Of a stretch of DNA of 64,000 bases, positions 22,220 to 33,946 are shown in pieces. A program made the position numbers and the translations under genes. Below the pieces are notes generated by a model. The model saw only the letters and a program-made list of their open reading frames with translations. It was not told the DNA's origin and made no database searches. The stretch's first letter is position 1; the number at the start of each line of letters is the position of its first letter. Source of the stretch: Uloborus plumipes (Eukaryota > Arthropoda > Arachnida > Araneae > Uloboridae); contig JAXGGA010000034.1 of the NCBI GenBank assembly GCA_038373865.1, forward strand, positions 362,637 to 426,636. Reading direction: 5' to 3'.

Positions 22220-23411
22220 CAGGGTGTTCCAAGTCAACCGTCATGAAATCTAATTCCTCAACCGTTCGTCCTAGATGCATACTTCCAATTGCAAATTTGC
22301 TCAAAATGAGGTAGAGAGACAAAATATTGAAAGTTTGAAGTGAAAAAATAATTCAGTCAAAAAATACGAAATCTAACTTTTTATAGGGACTCCGGGTCCC
22401 CAAACTTATATTTAGGGAAAGAATCTCCATTGAAAAATAATACTAACACAAAAAAATGACATTTGTGCGATCAAAATTTGCGGTGATATTTGAGTTTTAA
22501 ATGCGCAGGGCCCGTAAACAAATTGACAAAAGTAAATTTTCGCCCTGCCAGAGGAATAACGAGCTTTTAGATTAGGGACGATAATGAAATTTGTTTCGTC
22601 CATGTCAGAAAACATTCGCTTCTCATTGTATTCAAAAATAAATACAGATGATACAAGACTACAAAACATAACAAGACAAGGTAAATTATAATACAATTTT
22701 ATACAAAGATATTAAACACACGAAATATGTAGACTAAGAAATAATATACATTGCGATTACATTGTCCGTAAAACAACACCATTTCTACATACTGTTCCGT
22801 AGTGTACATTGTAACTTCAAGCCTTAACGAAATGCATCTAGTTAAGCCGATTTTATTCTGCAGTGAAAGGATTACGTTATTTCAAGCAATCACTATACAG
22901 TCGGTAAATTTATATTCGCGAATTCAACAAGACATTTTGATTCTTTCTTATTCAATTTTTTTTTTTTTTGTATTTTAATTCCCATGTTAACTAACTTTTA
23001 CAGTTAAATATATTTGAGGAAAATAAAGAATATTTTGTTATTAAAGAACTCTGAATGGTGCGATTTCCGCGTGTATATGGCCCCCAAAATCACTCAAAAT
23101 AACGCTAGTGTAAAGTGGTATAAGTCATAGTTTCATGTTTCATTTCTCCATGGATTTTGATTGCACAAATGTTATTTTTTTGTGTTAGTATTATTTTTCA
23201 ATGGAGATTATTTCTCTAAATATAAGTTTGGGGGCCCGGAGCCCTTTTAAAAAGTTAATTTTTTTATTTCTTAAATAATTATTGTTTTCGCTTCAAACTT
23301 TCCATATCTTAACTCTCCTCCTCATTTCGAGCAATTTTGCAAATGGAAGTATACATCTAGGACGAACGGTTGAGGAAATAAAGGTCATGACAGTTAACTT
23401 GGAACACCCTG
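22220..23411. mobile_element. Long-TIR MITE with TA target site
   Basis: CAGGGTGTTCCAAGT opens both ends. The inverted repeat runs for about 255 bases per arm (22220-22474 and 23157-23411), with about 85-90 percent identity by eye. TA flanks both sides (22218-22219, 23412-23413). The 1192-bp element encodes nothing recognisable; frames inside the arms mirror each other because of the repeat. Confidence 0.8.
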
Positions 23412-23650
23412 TATATATATATATGTTGAGCCCACTTATTGGAATATGTGTTAAAAGAATAGCCTGCTTAAAAAATACATTTCATGTTTACAAACCGCTA
23501 TAATGCATTATTTTGATCCCAGATTATGGATAGATCCGGCTTATTAGAATATTTTTTTGTGGAAAAACTGCTGCTCCATTAAGCTGGCTCGACTGGCAGA
23601 GAACTTGACAAATTGATCAGAAAGCTAAATATAATTAAACGTACTATTTA
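23412..23650. other. Spacer between two elements
   Basis: A short TA array is followed by AT-rich DNA, with no feature recognised. Confidence 0.6.
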
Positions 23651-26600
23651 CAGGGTATCTGCTCAACCTGGACTTTTCAATTCCATGATTTTTCCTGACT
23701 TTCCATGACTTTTGCGAACTATTTTCCATGACTTACTATTTTAACTATTTCATTTGACACTGACATCAAAATAGAGCATAAATATCAATATAGAGTGTAA
23801 GACAGTGTACCTTTGCTTTTAAAAAATATTCTTGTTCTCTGCAATGCGAATTAAAAAAATAATTTAACAAAATATATTTGAAAGATCACGTGCAACAATT
23901 TTTTGATTAAAAAAATGAGTACCTACAAGGATGTAGCAACATTTAAAAGCCAAAATAACTTAGTATCCTGCAAAACTGCAGTATGAAATATAAAAATGAA
24001 TAAGCTTCACATGCTATAAACAAAAAAAAAAAGGAACACATACTTTGAAACTCTCATAACCAGAACCATTGTTGTTAAGAGCAAGAATCTGAGAGAGTGT
24101 CACGCCTGTGATTCATGACCTCTCAGATTTTTTCCAAAAAATTACCAAATATTTATTACCTTATTGAAAGACCAAATCCAGAATGTTTTGCTCTAAAGTT
24201 GAGTTGTTTAGTTTTTATGGATCCCTAAAGTTGAAGGTGCGGCATCAAAAATTAAGCAGATTTTCAAGACATGAAAATTGCTGTGAGCCAAAACTCTTAC
24301 CAGGAACTGTTTAACTCCAATTTTCTTTTTGTATATGGAATATAGAAGGTTGAAACTTTACAAAATGAATGTTAAATTTGTGCTAAGTTGTTGCCGTAAG
24401 GTCAGTGAAGGCCCTCAAAACAGGGCATTTTTGACGCTTTTTAGCGTTTTTGAGGTCCAAAAACAGCTTGTACATTTCAGTTGGCACGGCAAAAGTAGCG
24501 TCGTTTAAAAGACCAGTGTAAGCACTTTAAAATAATGTATAAATAACCGAGGAAAGTTCAACGTGCTTTTAGTTGCGTAAGGCCGAAATATGAAAAATGT
24601 CATATTTTACCGATATTCAAACGGTCATAACTTCCTCTGCCAACAACATATTGAAATATTTTTTTCGCCAATGTCATACTCTATTCTTTGTCTTAACAGA
24701 ACAGTTGAGTCCTTTGAGGCGAAATGTGAAAAAATTTTTTACATAAAATTTATTTTTTTCTATGCATTTTTTGTAAAAATTTTTTTCACATTTCGCCTCA
24801 AAGGACTCAACTGTTCTGTTAAGACAAAGAATAGAGTATGACATTGGCAAAAAAAATATTTCAATATGTTGTTGGCAGAGGAAGTTATGACCGTTTGAAT
24901 ATGTGTAAAATATGACATTTTCCATATTTCGGCCTTACGTAACTAAAAGTACGTTGAACTTTCCTCGGTTATTTATACATTATTTTAAAGTGCTTACACT
25001 GGTCTTTCAAACGACACTATTTTTGCTGTGACAACTGAAATGTACAAGCTGTTTTTGGACCTCAAAAACGCTAAAAAACGTCAAAAATGCCCTGTTTTGA
25101 GGGCCTTCACTGACCTTACGGCAACAACTTAGCACAAATTTAACATTCATTTTGTAAAGTTTCAACCTTCTATATTCCATATACAAAAAGAAAATTGGAG
25201 TTAAACAGTTCCTGGTAAGAGTTTTGACTTACAGCAACTTCCATGTCTTGAAAATCCGCTCAATTTTTGATGCCGCACCTTCAACTTTAGGGATCCATAA
25301 AAACTAAACAACTGAACTTTAGAGCAAAACATTCTGGATTTGGTCTTTCAATAAGATAATAAACATTTGGTAATTTTTGGGAGAAAATCTGAGAGGTCAT
25401 GAATCACCTCCTAGTCTAGGTGTGACAGTTTCTCAGATTCTTGCTCTTAAAGACTTTTGTTAACAAAATATTACATGTGTTTATTTAATACACTATTTAT
25501 ATACAGCTGAAATATGAATATGATAGGGGGTATGATAATTAGGCACTGTAACAAAAAAACGATTCTTACCATGAAACACGGCAACCGGAAAACCACATCC
25601 ACTTTCATGAAAATACATTAACCTCTAAAAGACGGTGAGGGGGAATGACCCCCGAAATTATGAGCCCTAGTCACAAGTTTTATTTCAGTGTTTTTCAATA
25701 CTTCATTAATATAACCCTCTATTTTTTCCACTGTTCTCTGTTTATACTAGATAACCCGGACTCTAATGTGCCTTTTATTAATTTTGACAAAGTTTTATTT
25801 CAATATTTAGATTTTATGCAAACCTTTGTCTGGAACTACGTAGTAATATAACAGTACAATAAAAAATAAAAACGTGTATCAGTATTGGAAAACTCCAGTA
25901 TAGAAAAGCATAAATTAAAATGTTACAAGAAATCTTACGCGCTAAAATTAATATTGACTGCTACATATCTTTGAAAAGAGTATTTTTAAAAATGATTTCG
26001 TTCTTTTGCAATTTAACATAAGAAAAATGTAAACAAATCAGTGACCTGAAGTTCCTGAAGTCAGCAATTCGTTTGATTCCAAGCTGAATAGATTTTAGAA
26101 AGTCCACTGTATTAAAGTATAAATACTTCAAATTTTGTTCCAATGCTTACATATTAAACTCGAATTTTTAATTCAACTACACACATAATCAAAAGTTACA
26201 CAATCCATAAATCTGCATAAAATTACTATCTCGTCAAACCACATAATCCTCAACGTTCTTCGCGCGGTCAACAAAACAAACAGAATGCATCACGAGGTCA
26301 CGTGCTCGTTCCATCCAATCCGATGCGACTTAAGTAAAATTCCTATCCCAGGATAGAAGCGCTCGTCTCGCACGAGTCAGATGACGGAGTCCGCGCACAT
26401 GCGCAGTTACACAAGATTCGCCGCTCACGGTTTTAACGTTGAGAATTCATCTGATTGGTCAACACAATGCAACTTGTTGGAAATTGTAATTGACAAATCA
26501 GATTGCACCCAATAACGAAGTAGAATGACGGCGAAAGTGTTTTCGTTCTTCCGAGATCGCGGGAAAAATTTCAATCGGTCCAGAGCGCTAAAATCCATGA

Positions 26601-26723
26601 TAAACAGTCAGTTTCCATGACTTTTGGACATTTTTCGCTGAAATCCATGACTTTCCATGACCAATTTCGATCATATTTGAAATCCATGACTTTCCCTGAC
26701 TTTCCATATGCGCGGACACCCTG
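23651..26723. mobile_element. 3.1-kb CAGGG-ended element with TATTTA duplication
   Basis: The left end CAGGGTATCTGC and right-end complement CAGGGTGTCCGC are flanked by TATTTA at 23645-23650 and 26724-26729. Just inside each end are repeated CCATGACTTT(T/C) words, the right side having several. The interior contains the 1.37-kb palindrome described separately and a GC-richer patch (about 26230-26600) with CCAAT-like and CpG-containing words. No transposase is visible. The 6-base duplication is unusual: hAT would give 8, so the superfamily is open. Confidence 0.65.
24076..25449. repeat. 1.37-kb near-perfect palindrome
   Basis: The left arm begins TAAGAGCAAGAATCTGAG and the right arm ends in its complement. 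The arms of about 670-680 bases are joined by a loop of only some tens of bases near 24762. The identity is high enough that the two strands encode almost the same 83-residue chance frame (24590-24841 and 24674-24925). The arms hold no gene. It may be a foldback element nested in the 23651-26723 element. Confidence 0.9.
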
Positions 26724-26729
26724 TATTTA

Positions 26730-28039
26730 GGTTTTGCCATTATATATTTCACAAAGTTAGAAAATAATTTTCTGAATATTATTAAAATTGTAATATTTGC
26801 CCAATGACATTAAAAATGATTTAGAGAATTTTTAAAGTTAATTAAAAAAAAGGGGGGGGGGGGTTCCCTCTAAATTTTTCCTAAATTTTCAGCACAGTAT
26901 GAAGTAAATAGAAAAATGACATGAATATTTTTAAAAACAACTTGTTCTTAATTTTCAAGCATTGAAAAAATAAGGAATTCATTCATAAAATACTAACTGA
27001 ATACTCAACTACTTACAATTACTTAGAATTTCATATAAATACACACAAAACTGAGACAGAACAGAAACTATGCTAACTAGTAACTACCAAAAGTGGTCTG
27101 AAAACTGCTGCTATCTGCTCCTTCCAAAATTGGAAGGGAATTTTTACTCTTTTTTTGTCTTTCAACTCATTTTGAAATCAATTCATCAAAAATTTCAGTT
27201 AATAAGAAATAATTTACAATGAGCATGCATCAAAACACTATTTTCTTAGAAATGAACGTAAGTAAAATGAAGAATGTAAAATAGCAATTCAATACTAGCT
27301 AGCAAACTTCAAGGTACATTTAGAATTTTGTACATTTTCAATGAATTAAAATTCAAATATGGGTATAAAGGTATCGGAGGAATAAAAAGAAAATTTATTG
27401 TTGCAGAAAAATATCACAAAACAGCAATTTCTTTGAAAATTAAACTGAAAAAATTTGAATGAAAACGCAATTGCAACAAAACCTTTTCTCAAAATGCTAA
27501 CTCATGTTATCAGGAGGCTGCAAACTAGGAGTCAGATTAGTTTTGATTATAAAGGAGGCTGAGTTGGGAGTTGAAGGTTTAAAATTTCTAAGAGGTAGAA
27601 TCTGTAAATTTTCCCCAGAGTAGTTCAACTTTGTCAGTTATGTGGAGTCAGAGTAACTGATTTTTGGGTAAAGAAGTCATAGTCAAAGAGGCACAGTGGG
27701 TAATTTTCTCATGAAGTCTTCAACCTTGGTTATAAGTCAAGAGGAGGTGCATAGCAATTTTTATTTTTGTAACAATATCTTGTCTAATATTCTATCTTAC
27801 CAATCTCCTTTTTTTGCAACAAATATTTCTGTTGAAATGTTACATATACCTCTTAATATGTCCTTTATGTAAAACATGTAAGAAGACTAAATCTTCGGGT
27901 TTTTTTTTTTTGTTTTTGTTACATTTGAAAATTACGACTGAAAAGCTGTTGCACAATTTTACAGAATAGCCATGATATTCCATTGATGCACAAGTTAAGA
28001 CTCTTATGTGACCTGTACATTTGCTTCCTGAACAAGAAA
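26730..28039. other. AT-rich DNA without a recognisable gene
   Basis: Only chance frames and a 12-base G run (26852-26863) occur here. Nothing else is supported. Confidence 0.6.
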
Positions 28040-28432
28040 GATATCGTAAAACGGTGTGTATAGGAACAGCGGGGTGATTCGGAGCAAAATTCCTGATCAT
28101 ACAAAGAAATTCTTCATAAATATATCCTCGGGTATTTTCGGCAGTTAAATTTTTTTTAGAAAGTTAGCATTGTAAGAAGGAAAAAATATTTTTGTAATTC
28201 TGGCAACAGTATTGGCTTCTATGCAAGGCTGCAAGCGGGATGCTAAAAACATCAAGTTTTCATGCTCTGCAAAACTTTGTATGAAAGTACAGACCTCTAT
28301 ATTTCAAATCAATGAATAGTATCTTTTCACTATGCATATATCTGCGCAACAGAGTACCACATTAGAAGAGACAGCATATTTTAAGTGTGACATAAAAATG
28401 AAAAATTCTTCATGATGTCATAGAATAAGGAT

Positions 28433-28658
28433 TTGCGGGGTGAATCGGAACACGTTGTTCCAATTCCAACTTATTTAAAGGTAACTTTGAAAAATCAAGA
28501 TTCTAACCCAAATTCTTCCAGTCAAGACAACAAGGATTTATTACTGTTTATCCCTTCTCGTGAGCAACTAGTTCTTAGAATGACAGAAAGTTGCAGATTT
28601 AAAAAAAGTTTTGCTCCAGGAGACTTCTTTTTACTTAAAATACAAGGGGAAAATCCAT
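28433..28658 (+). pseudogene. TE protein fragment, 5' part, interrupted by a hAT
   Basis: An open frame runs from 28433 into the hAT at 28659. Its last TE-derived residues are APGDFFLLKIQGENP. If the hAT and one copy of its 8-bp duplication are removed, the frame continues from 32676 as YRLYVAKIQHTSGE and then stops. The pattern (GDFxLxKxxGxxxxxYVAKI) resembles the C-terminal segment of some arthropod transposon proteins, by recall only. The open frame beyond 28658 belongs to the inserted hAT and is not part of this gene. Confidence 0.4.
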
Positions 28659-29882
28659 CAGGCACGTGCCGTGAACGAACGCTCAGGGTAGGCAGCTATG
28701 AGATAATTTGTGGAATAATAATACATACATATGCTGAAAAAAAGCATATGCTGCTAACCGTAATAAAACAGTACGAATATGAATGATATTTACGTAGTCC
28801 CTAGTATAAACATATACAAAAATATTTTCATCTGATTCAATAGAAAATCCATTCTTCTTTCTTTCATTGTGGTGAAAGTATCTGACTTTCACAAAAATTG
28901 AAAGTGGGGTCTTGTTTCATTTTGTTCACTTTCTTTTTCTATGGATATCAAAACAAGAAAGCAAGGTTGTTAATTTGTCATTCTGTTCCTTTTGCTGCTC
29001 TTAGATCTTTTTGTGGCCGAAAATATTCACTCTAAAAAATTGTAGCTGGTCTTAAAATTAACTGCAACAACATCAGTTTCTGAAAACAGTTGGCTCAGTT
29101 CACTCTTCAAAAATAAAATCAAGTACATTTTTTATACATTTGTCAAAAAAAAACTTGTTCCCATAAATATCTACAAATCTGCAATCCGTCTTATATTGTC
29201 AAAAAGTTTCGGTACTTTTTTCTAGACTGCTGAATGCAGTCAATCAACTCTAAAAGCTAATTTTTAAAATTGACTTCCATATTATAATATGAATTTTATA
29301 ATAATTTGTCGCTTTACTTCGTAAGTCTTTTTATTTTCAAAAAGTTTAAACAGAACAACTTTCCTGAGGTTTCAACTAAAACATGGGAAACAATGTGACA
29401 AATGAAAAAACGAAACATTTGAAACAAACAACCATATAAAAACGAATCAAGGTGCCAAAACCATTGAAAATTTTGCTAATGCTCACCGCCCTGCATATAA
29501 CGTCCAAATTACAGCGGAGAATCGAAGAGATCGGCAGAGAAAGAGTGTAGAGCTGATCTTCGTCAGCTACACCAGATAGGCTGATTTTATTCTGCCTTCA
29601 AGGTCGCTTTGGCTAACGCGAAGCGGGGGAAAAGTGCGCCACGGGGGTGTTTTGCATGCTAAGCAGGCTTGGAGTCAATTACGAGAAAATGTAATCGATT
29701 ACGATTACGATTACGAACATGAAAAAATGGAGATTACAATTGCGATTACGATTACAGTCCTCTGTGAAATCGCTATTACGATTACAACAACGATTAGATT
29801 ACGTAAAAAAACGTAATCGATTACGATTATCATGTGCCGATTACGATTTCGATTACAGATTTGTGAGGAATATGTATATATA

Positions 29883-30794
29883 TCAGGTGTGTAAGTATGA
29901 AACCGGAATTTCCCACAAGTGGCGCTAGATGTCGATGTAGTTACCCACTCATCATGTCAGCGGTGTCTTGTTATTGTATTGATATCCGACAAAGATTTCC
30001 AACTCACAATAACACGAGTTTCATTCAGTAGCATTAGTTCATTAGAGATAAACATGTCGAGTTTTGTGCCAACAAATTACGATTTGCCGACATCACTAGT
30101 TTTCTGTTTTCATCTGAAGAAAACCGCAGCCGAATAGCATCGAATGCTTGTGGAGGCGTATATGGTGAGCATGCTTTAGGTAAAACACGGTGTTTCGAGT
30201 GGTTCAAATGGTTCAGAAGTGGCGATTTTGACGTGAGGAACGAAGAACGTGGAAGACCACCGAAAAAGTTTGAAGACTCTGACCTGCAAGCCTTGTTGGA
30301 GAAAAACCTGGGTAAACTGTCAAAACTGAACGCTACCGACAATAAATGACCAATTTGAATCCAGCTTTGAGTGCAAAACGACCAAAATACCAACAAAGAC
30401 AACACAAGGTGATTTTGCTGCATGACGACGCACCAGCACACAAAGCAAAACGGGTCTAGGAAACGATAGAGTCGTTCCGTTGGGAGATTCTTTTGCATGC
30501 GGCTTACTCACCGGACCTTGCCCCATCCGATTATTACTTGTTTGCATCGATGGGACACTCACTTGCTGAGCAGCGCTTGACTTCTTACGAAACTGTACGA
30601 AAATGGCTCGATGACTGGTTTGCCTCAAAAGATCAACAGTTTTTTTTGGCACGAAATCCACAAATTGCCAGAAAGATAGCAAAAATGTATACATAGCGAC
30701 GGACAATACTTAGAATAAGGTACTTTGTATCATATCATTACAATAAACTTGTTTTTCCTGTAGAAAAATTCCGGTTTCATACTTACACACCTGG
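29883..30794 (+). mobile_element. Internally deleted mariner transposon (nest level 4)
   Basis: Perfect 28-base inverted repeats begin CAGGTGTGTAAGTATGAAAC, preceded by T on the left and C on the right. TA flanks at 29881-29882 and 30795-30796. The 912-bp length is well short of the usual roughly 1.3 kb. The N- and C-terminal parts of a transposase remain, with the middle missing. The terminal CCAGGTGT-type start resembles the mauritiana group. Confidence 0.93.
30054..30696 (+). pseudogene. Mariner transposase, deleted and frameshifted
   Basis: A start Met at 30054 opens the N-terminal helix-turn-helix region. It reads FCFHLKKTAAE, then after a frameshift CFEWFKWFRSGDFDVRNEERG and RPPKKFEDSDLQALL. 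The central part with the first catalytic Asp is missing after about 30340. The remaining C-terminal part shows LLHDDAPAHKAKRV, an in-frame TAG, then AYSPDLAPSDYYLF. By my count there are 34 residues from the second to the third Asp, the DD34D signature. The final stop is at 30694-30696. The enzyme would have excised and inserted this element; this copy cannot. Confidence 0.92.
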
Positions 30795-31643
30795 TATCAT
30801 TACACAATGTTCATTCACGACAACAGCGTTATAGTTGAAAAATCGTGATTTTTGATTATCTAACATAGTGATGAATGAAATGATGATTGCAACTAATGTG
30901 TAATCTTAACTTAAGGATTTATTATTATTTTATTTAATTTAGTTATTTATTTATTTTATTTTTTTGAATTCTGACGTTGCTGCAGTAAAGAAGCAATAAA
31001 TACAATAAAAGCACATCCAAATGAATTTGAACCTTTTAAAGTACACTTAAATACTGCACAACTATTTTATTCGTATGTCGTATGTAGGTGATTAGATACA
31101 GGTACATGCACTAGTGGATTTAATTCTGGACACTTTTCAATTTTTTAACATTTCACTATGAAATATTGTATAATGAATTATAAGATTTAGTTATTTTACT
31201 TAAATCATTTATTACTTCTCCAATATGTAGGTATTCATTTCACATGAATATTATCTTTATTTTATTTTATAGCGCAGCCTGTAAACACAAATTGTTTTCG
31301 AGTGAATTTTGATTTTTTCAGATAATTAGCCTTGGCAACGAAATATGACGGAAAAGTTATGGCTTTGTTACAAAATATTGATTTAATATTGATTATTAAG
31401 TACTAATTAAAATTTGGGAAATTATATTATATAATTGTAATTGCATCATTTGTTATTGTTCATTAATTAAAATATATACATATTTTTATAATATTTATTT
31501 GAAATAAATTCATATGTTAGAGATTTAATTTAACACAGTTATTGAAAACAAAATTTGTTAATTTCTTTATGCCGGAATTTTTAAACACGCATAGTACAGT
31601 AATATATGCAGATAATGTAAATAAAAGATATTAAAGTAAATAT

Positions 31644-31830
31644 TTAAAAATAAATACAATATTTAAATAATTTTTTATTGCATTTTAACAACACTAATGC
31701 CTCAAAGGTTTCAGCTTTCATTTTCATCCTCTGAGACGTATAAAATTTTCCAGCAACGCTGAATAAACGCTCAACTGGAGCAGAAGTTGCACATATTGAT
31801 AAGTACTTAGGTGCTTGGGGGGGGGGGGGT
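31644..31830 (-). pseudogene. hAT transposase C-terminal dimerisation domain relic
   Basis: The minus-strand frame contains PKYLSICATSAPVERLFSVA followed by GKFYTSQRMKMKAETFEALV and LLKCNKKLF. This is the well-known hAT C-terminal block (SAPVER.FS..G, then .R..M..E..EALV.LK.N). The frame carries on upstream through a poly-G/C tract (31817-31829) into sequence that does not look like the family. It sits inside the inner hAT and identifies that element's superfamily independently of the 8-bp duplication. Confidence 0.9.
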
Positions 31831-32675
31831 TCCGCTAATGAAAGGGAGGGAAAACAAGCACCGAAAGGCATATAACCGTTAACAGAATCCAGTCGAACTG
31901 AAAACATGTGTTTGTATTTTGACACCACTGTTCTCTTCCAAGGTGGCGGCAAACGACGATTTTATTTGTTGCTGTCACTGATAGCTGATGAAAGGGAAAA
32001 TTGATGACCCATCCTAAAAATCAAGGGTAGACGTTTTTGTGATAGGCGCCGTTGAGAAGCACTTAGGGCTTGATTTTATTACCGTCATTTACAAACAGCC
32101 GGTAACGATCACTGAACAGCTCCAGGGCCCAAGTCTTTCGGAAGTTTGTTTTGAACAACCCCGAAAGATTCGCCGAACAATTCCCTTCACAGTTCCCCCC
32201 AACCCTGGTTCCCACCATTGTAGAAACGTAACTTAGAAACTTTTGCTTTCGGCAAGTAGGGATTACACGATTACAAGGCTAAATTACGATTACACAAGAA
32301 ATACTTGATTAAAATTACGATTACACGATTACGAGTGTTCAATTTCCAAATTACGATTAAGATTATGATTACGGAAAAATGTAATCGATTACACGGATTA
32401 CGATTACGTAATCGACGATTACCCCAAGCCTGATGCTAAGCATTGCATAGATACGGAAGTCGAAAAGCAGCTTCGGTCGCTGCTTTTCATATGGACCAAA
32501 ATGGAAAAATTCCATTTTTTTTCTTTATTTCTAGTATTGCTGTGCAAAACCGGAATATTTTTTTTCTAATCAACGCATTAAATATCATTGAATGAAGTGG
32601 TGAGGTTGGTCTATTTTCTTCGTGGGTAGGCACTGCCTACCTTGCCTACCCAGACGGCACGTCCCTGAAATCCAT

Positions 32676-32840
32676 ACAGGCTTTATGTAGCAAAAATCCA
32701 GCACACCAGTGGTGAATAAGTGGGAAAACCTTACAGGACAATCCTCGAAACCCAGAGATTTCTAGAAAATAAAGAAAAGTCAGCGTTAATCCCAGAAGAT
32801 GTTATAAAAAAACTTAAGAAAAGCTACAACTGCTAGTTTT
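32676..32840 (+). pseudogene. TE protein fragment, 3' part
   Basis: This continues the frame broken at 28658: YRLYVAKIQHTSGE and a stop. A second frame then gives ALIPEDVIKKLKKSY near 32790-32830. The two pieces fit one ancestral C-terminus with a frameshift. Its identity is uncertain. Confidence 0.35.
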
Positions 32841-33323
32841 AAGGACAAGTACATATTTGTGGACGACATGAACAACTTTAATTTAGTATGTTAAATCTTT
32901 GTATTTCAATTCAAAAGCATTTCTTAGAATTAATTTTAATAACTTCAAAATCATTTGAACTTTGACAAATCATAAACGTTTACTGGTATAGAAAATAAAC
33001 TTTTATTTCACAGTAACTTTCTGTTCTTATTCTCCCCCATCAATGTTGCTCATGTTTGTGAGACCTATTACAGGTTAAATTGAAAAAAATAAAATAATAA
33101 CATATGTTCCGATTGACCCCTATCAGCGGGGTGATTCGGAATACCCCTAAATTCCTACATATATATAAATAATAACTGTTCAAAATGTTTTGTCTTTGCT
33201 TGGAATATCAAAAGCAAAGCAAGACAGAAGTTTTTACCCAAGAAATCAAATTAAAAAAAAATCTTTTAACTACTTTTTTTTACAATCAAAGCTGAAAAGT
33301 GTACCGATTCACCCCATTTTACG

Positions 33324-33944
33324 GTACTTACAGCAGTTCTTCAAACCGAAAAGTATGCCACAAAGTAATGCTTATACTTGTGAATCAAAACAAGGCAGCA
33401 CACTATTCAGAATTACTATTAAATAACCTTGTTGAAGATTTTAACTCCAGCCAGACCAGATGATAAAAAAAGCTAGGTTTTCAGCGAATACTTAGTGTAT
33501 TGTTGATTTGGGAATTCTTGTTGTCATTTCTGAACAAAATGATTTCAAGCGTATCATCAGTTCAGTTCTGCAAACTAACACCTACTTTTCTTGATTATTA
33601 CATATGTATAAAAATTAATTTCGAACATTTAAAAAAGCTATTAGTTCCATATCAATGTTAAATGCTTTTATAATTTCATCCAGAGTCTTTAATTTCTTTC
33701 ATAAAATTGACACTTTCAGATGGAAAGGTTGAACTTTTTAGGGTTTTAAATGAAAAACAGTTAACATTTGACACAAAATTATACTAAATCGTTTTTCATC
33801 CTTGGTGTCAATAAAACATAGCAATAAGCAATAAAAATTCTGTAATTGAATAAACATTCTTTCTTATCAACAACTCAGTAAATGACTGATTCTCTAAAAA
33901 ACTGGCATTTTCCAATCACTATATAATCAATCCAATCACGATTA
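33324..33944. other. AT-rich DNA without a recognisable gene
   Basis: Nothing recognised between two elements. Confidence 0.6.
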
Positions 33945-33946
33945 TA

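Larger units (their letters stand above)
29664..32432 (-). mobile_element. Inner hAT transposon with GATTAC repeats (nest level 3)
   Basis: An exact 8-bp duplication ATGCTAAG lies at 29656-29663 and 32433-32440. The ends are CAGGCTTGGAGT and the complement of CAGGCTTGGGGT. Arrays of TAATCGATTACGATTAC words fill the subterminal regions on both sides (29680-29860, 32265-32425) and probably serve as transposase-binding repeats. A hAT dimerisation-domain relic lies on the minus strand at 31650-31810. A mariner interrupts the left part. Confidence 0.93.
28659..32667. mobile_element. Outer hAT-type transposon (nest level 2)
   Basis: An exact 8-bp duplication AAATCCAT lies at 28651-28658 and 32668-32675. 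The ends are CAGGCACGTGCCGT and the complement of CAGGGACGTGCCGT (13 of 14 matching). GGGTAGGCA words lie a little further in on both sides. Its own sequence is about 1.2 kb; the rest is a second hAT. No transposase remains. Confidence 0.9.
28040..33323 (+). mobile_element. Old element with recurring GGGGTGAATCGGA motif, split by nested hATs
   Basis: GCGGGGTGATTCGGA-type words occur at about 28069, 28436 and 33125. An inverted copy near 33303-33313 is joined to TTTTACGGTA, which looks like a terminus. A related CGTAAAACGG lies at about 28048. The body is interrupted between 28659 and 32667 by a nested hAT stack. A broken open frame spans the insertion point. The exact ends and target duplication are not established. 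Confidence 0.45.

Noticed and set aside
24590..24925. Two overlapping 83-residue frames on opposite strands with nearly the same protein
   Set aside because: They are produced by the palindrome at 24076-25449: the two arms are complements, so each frame is a mirror of the other. No motif or codon signal supports coding.
28659..28786. Continuation of the 28433 reading frame to 28786
   Set aside because: The part after 28658 is inserted hAT DNA; the long frame is a chimera, not one gene.
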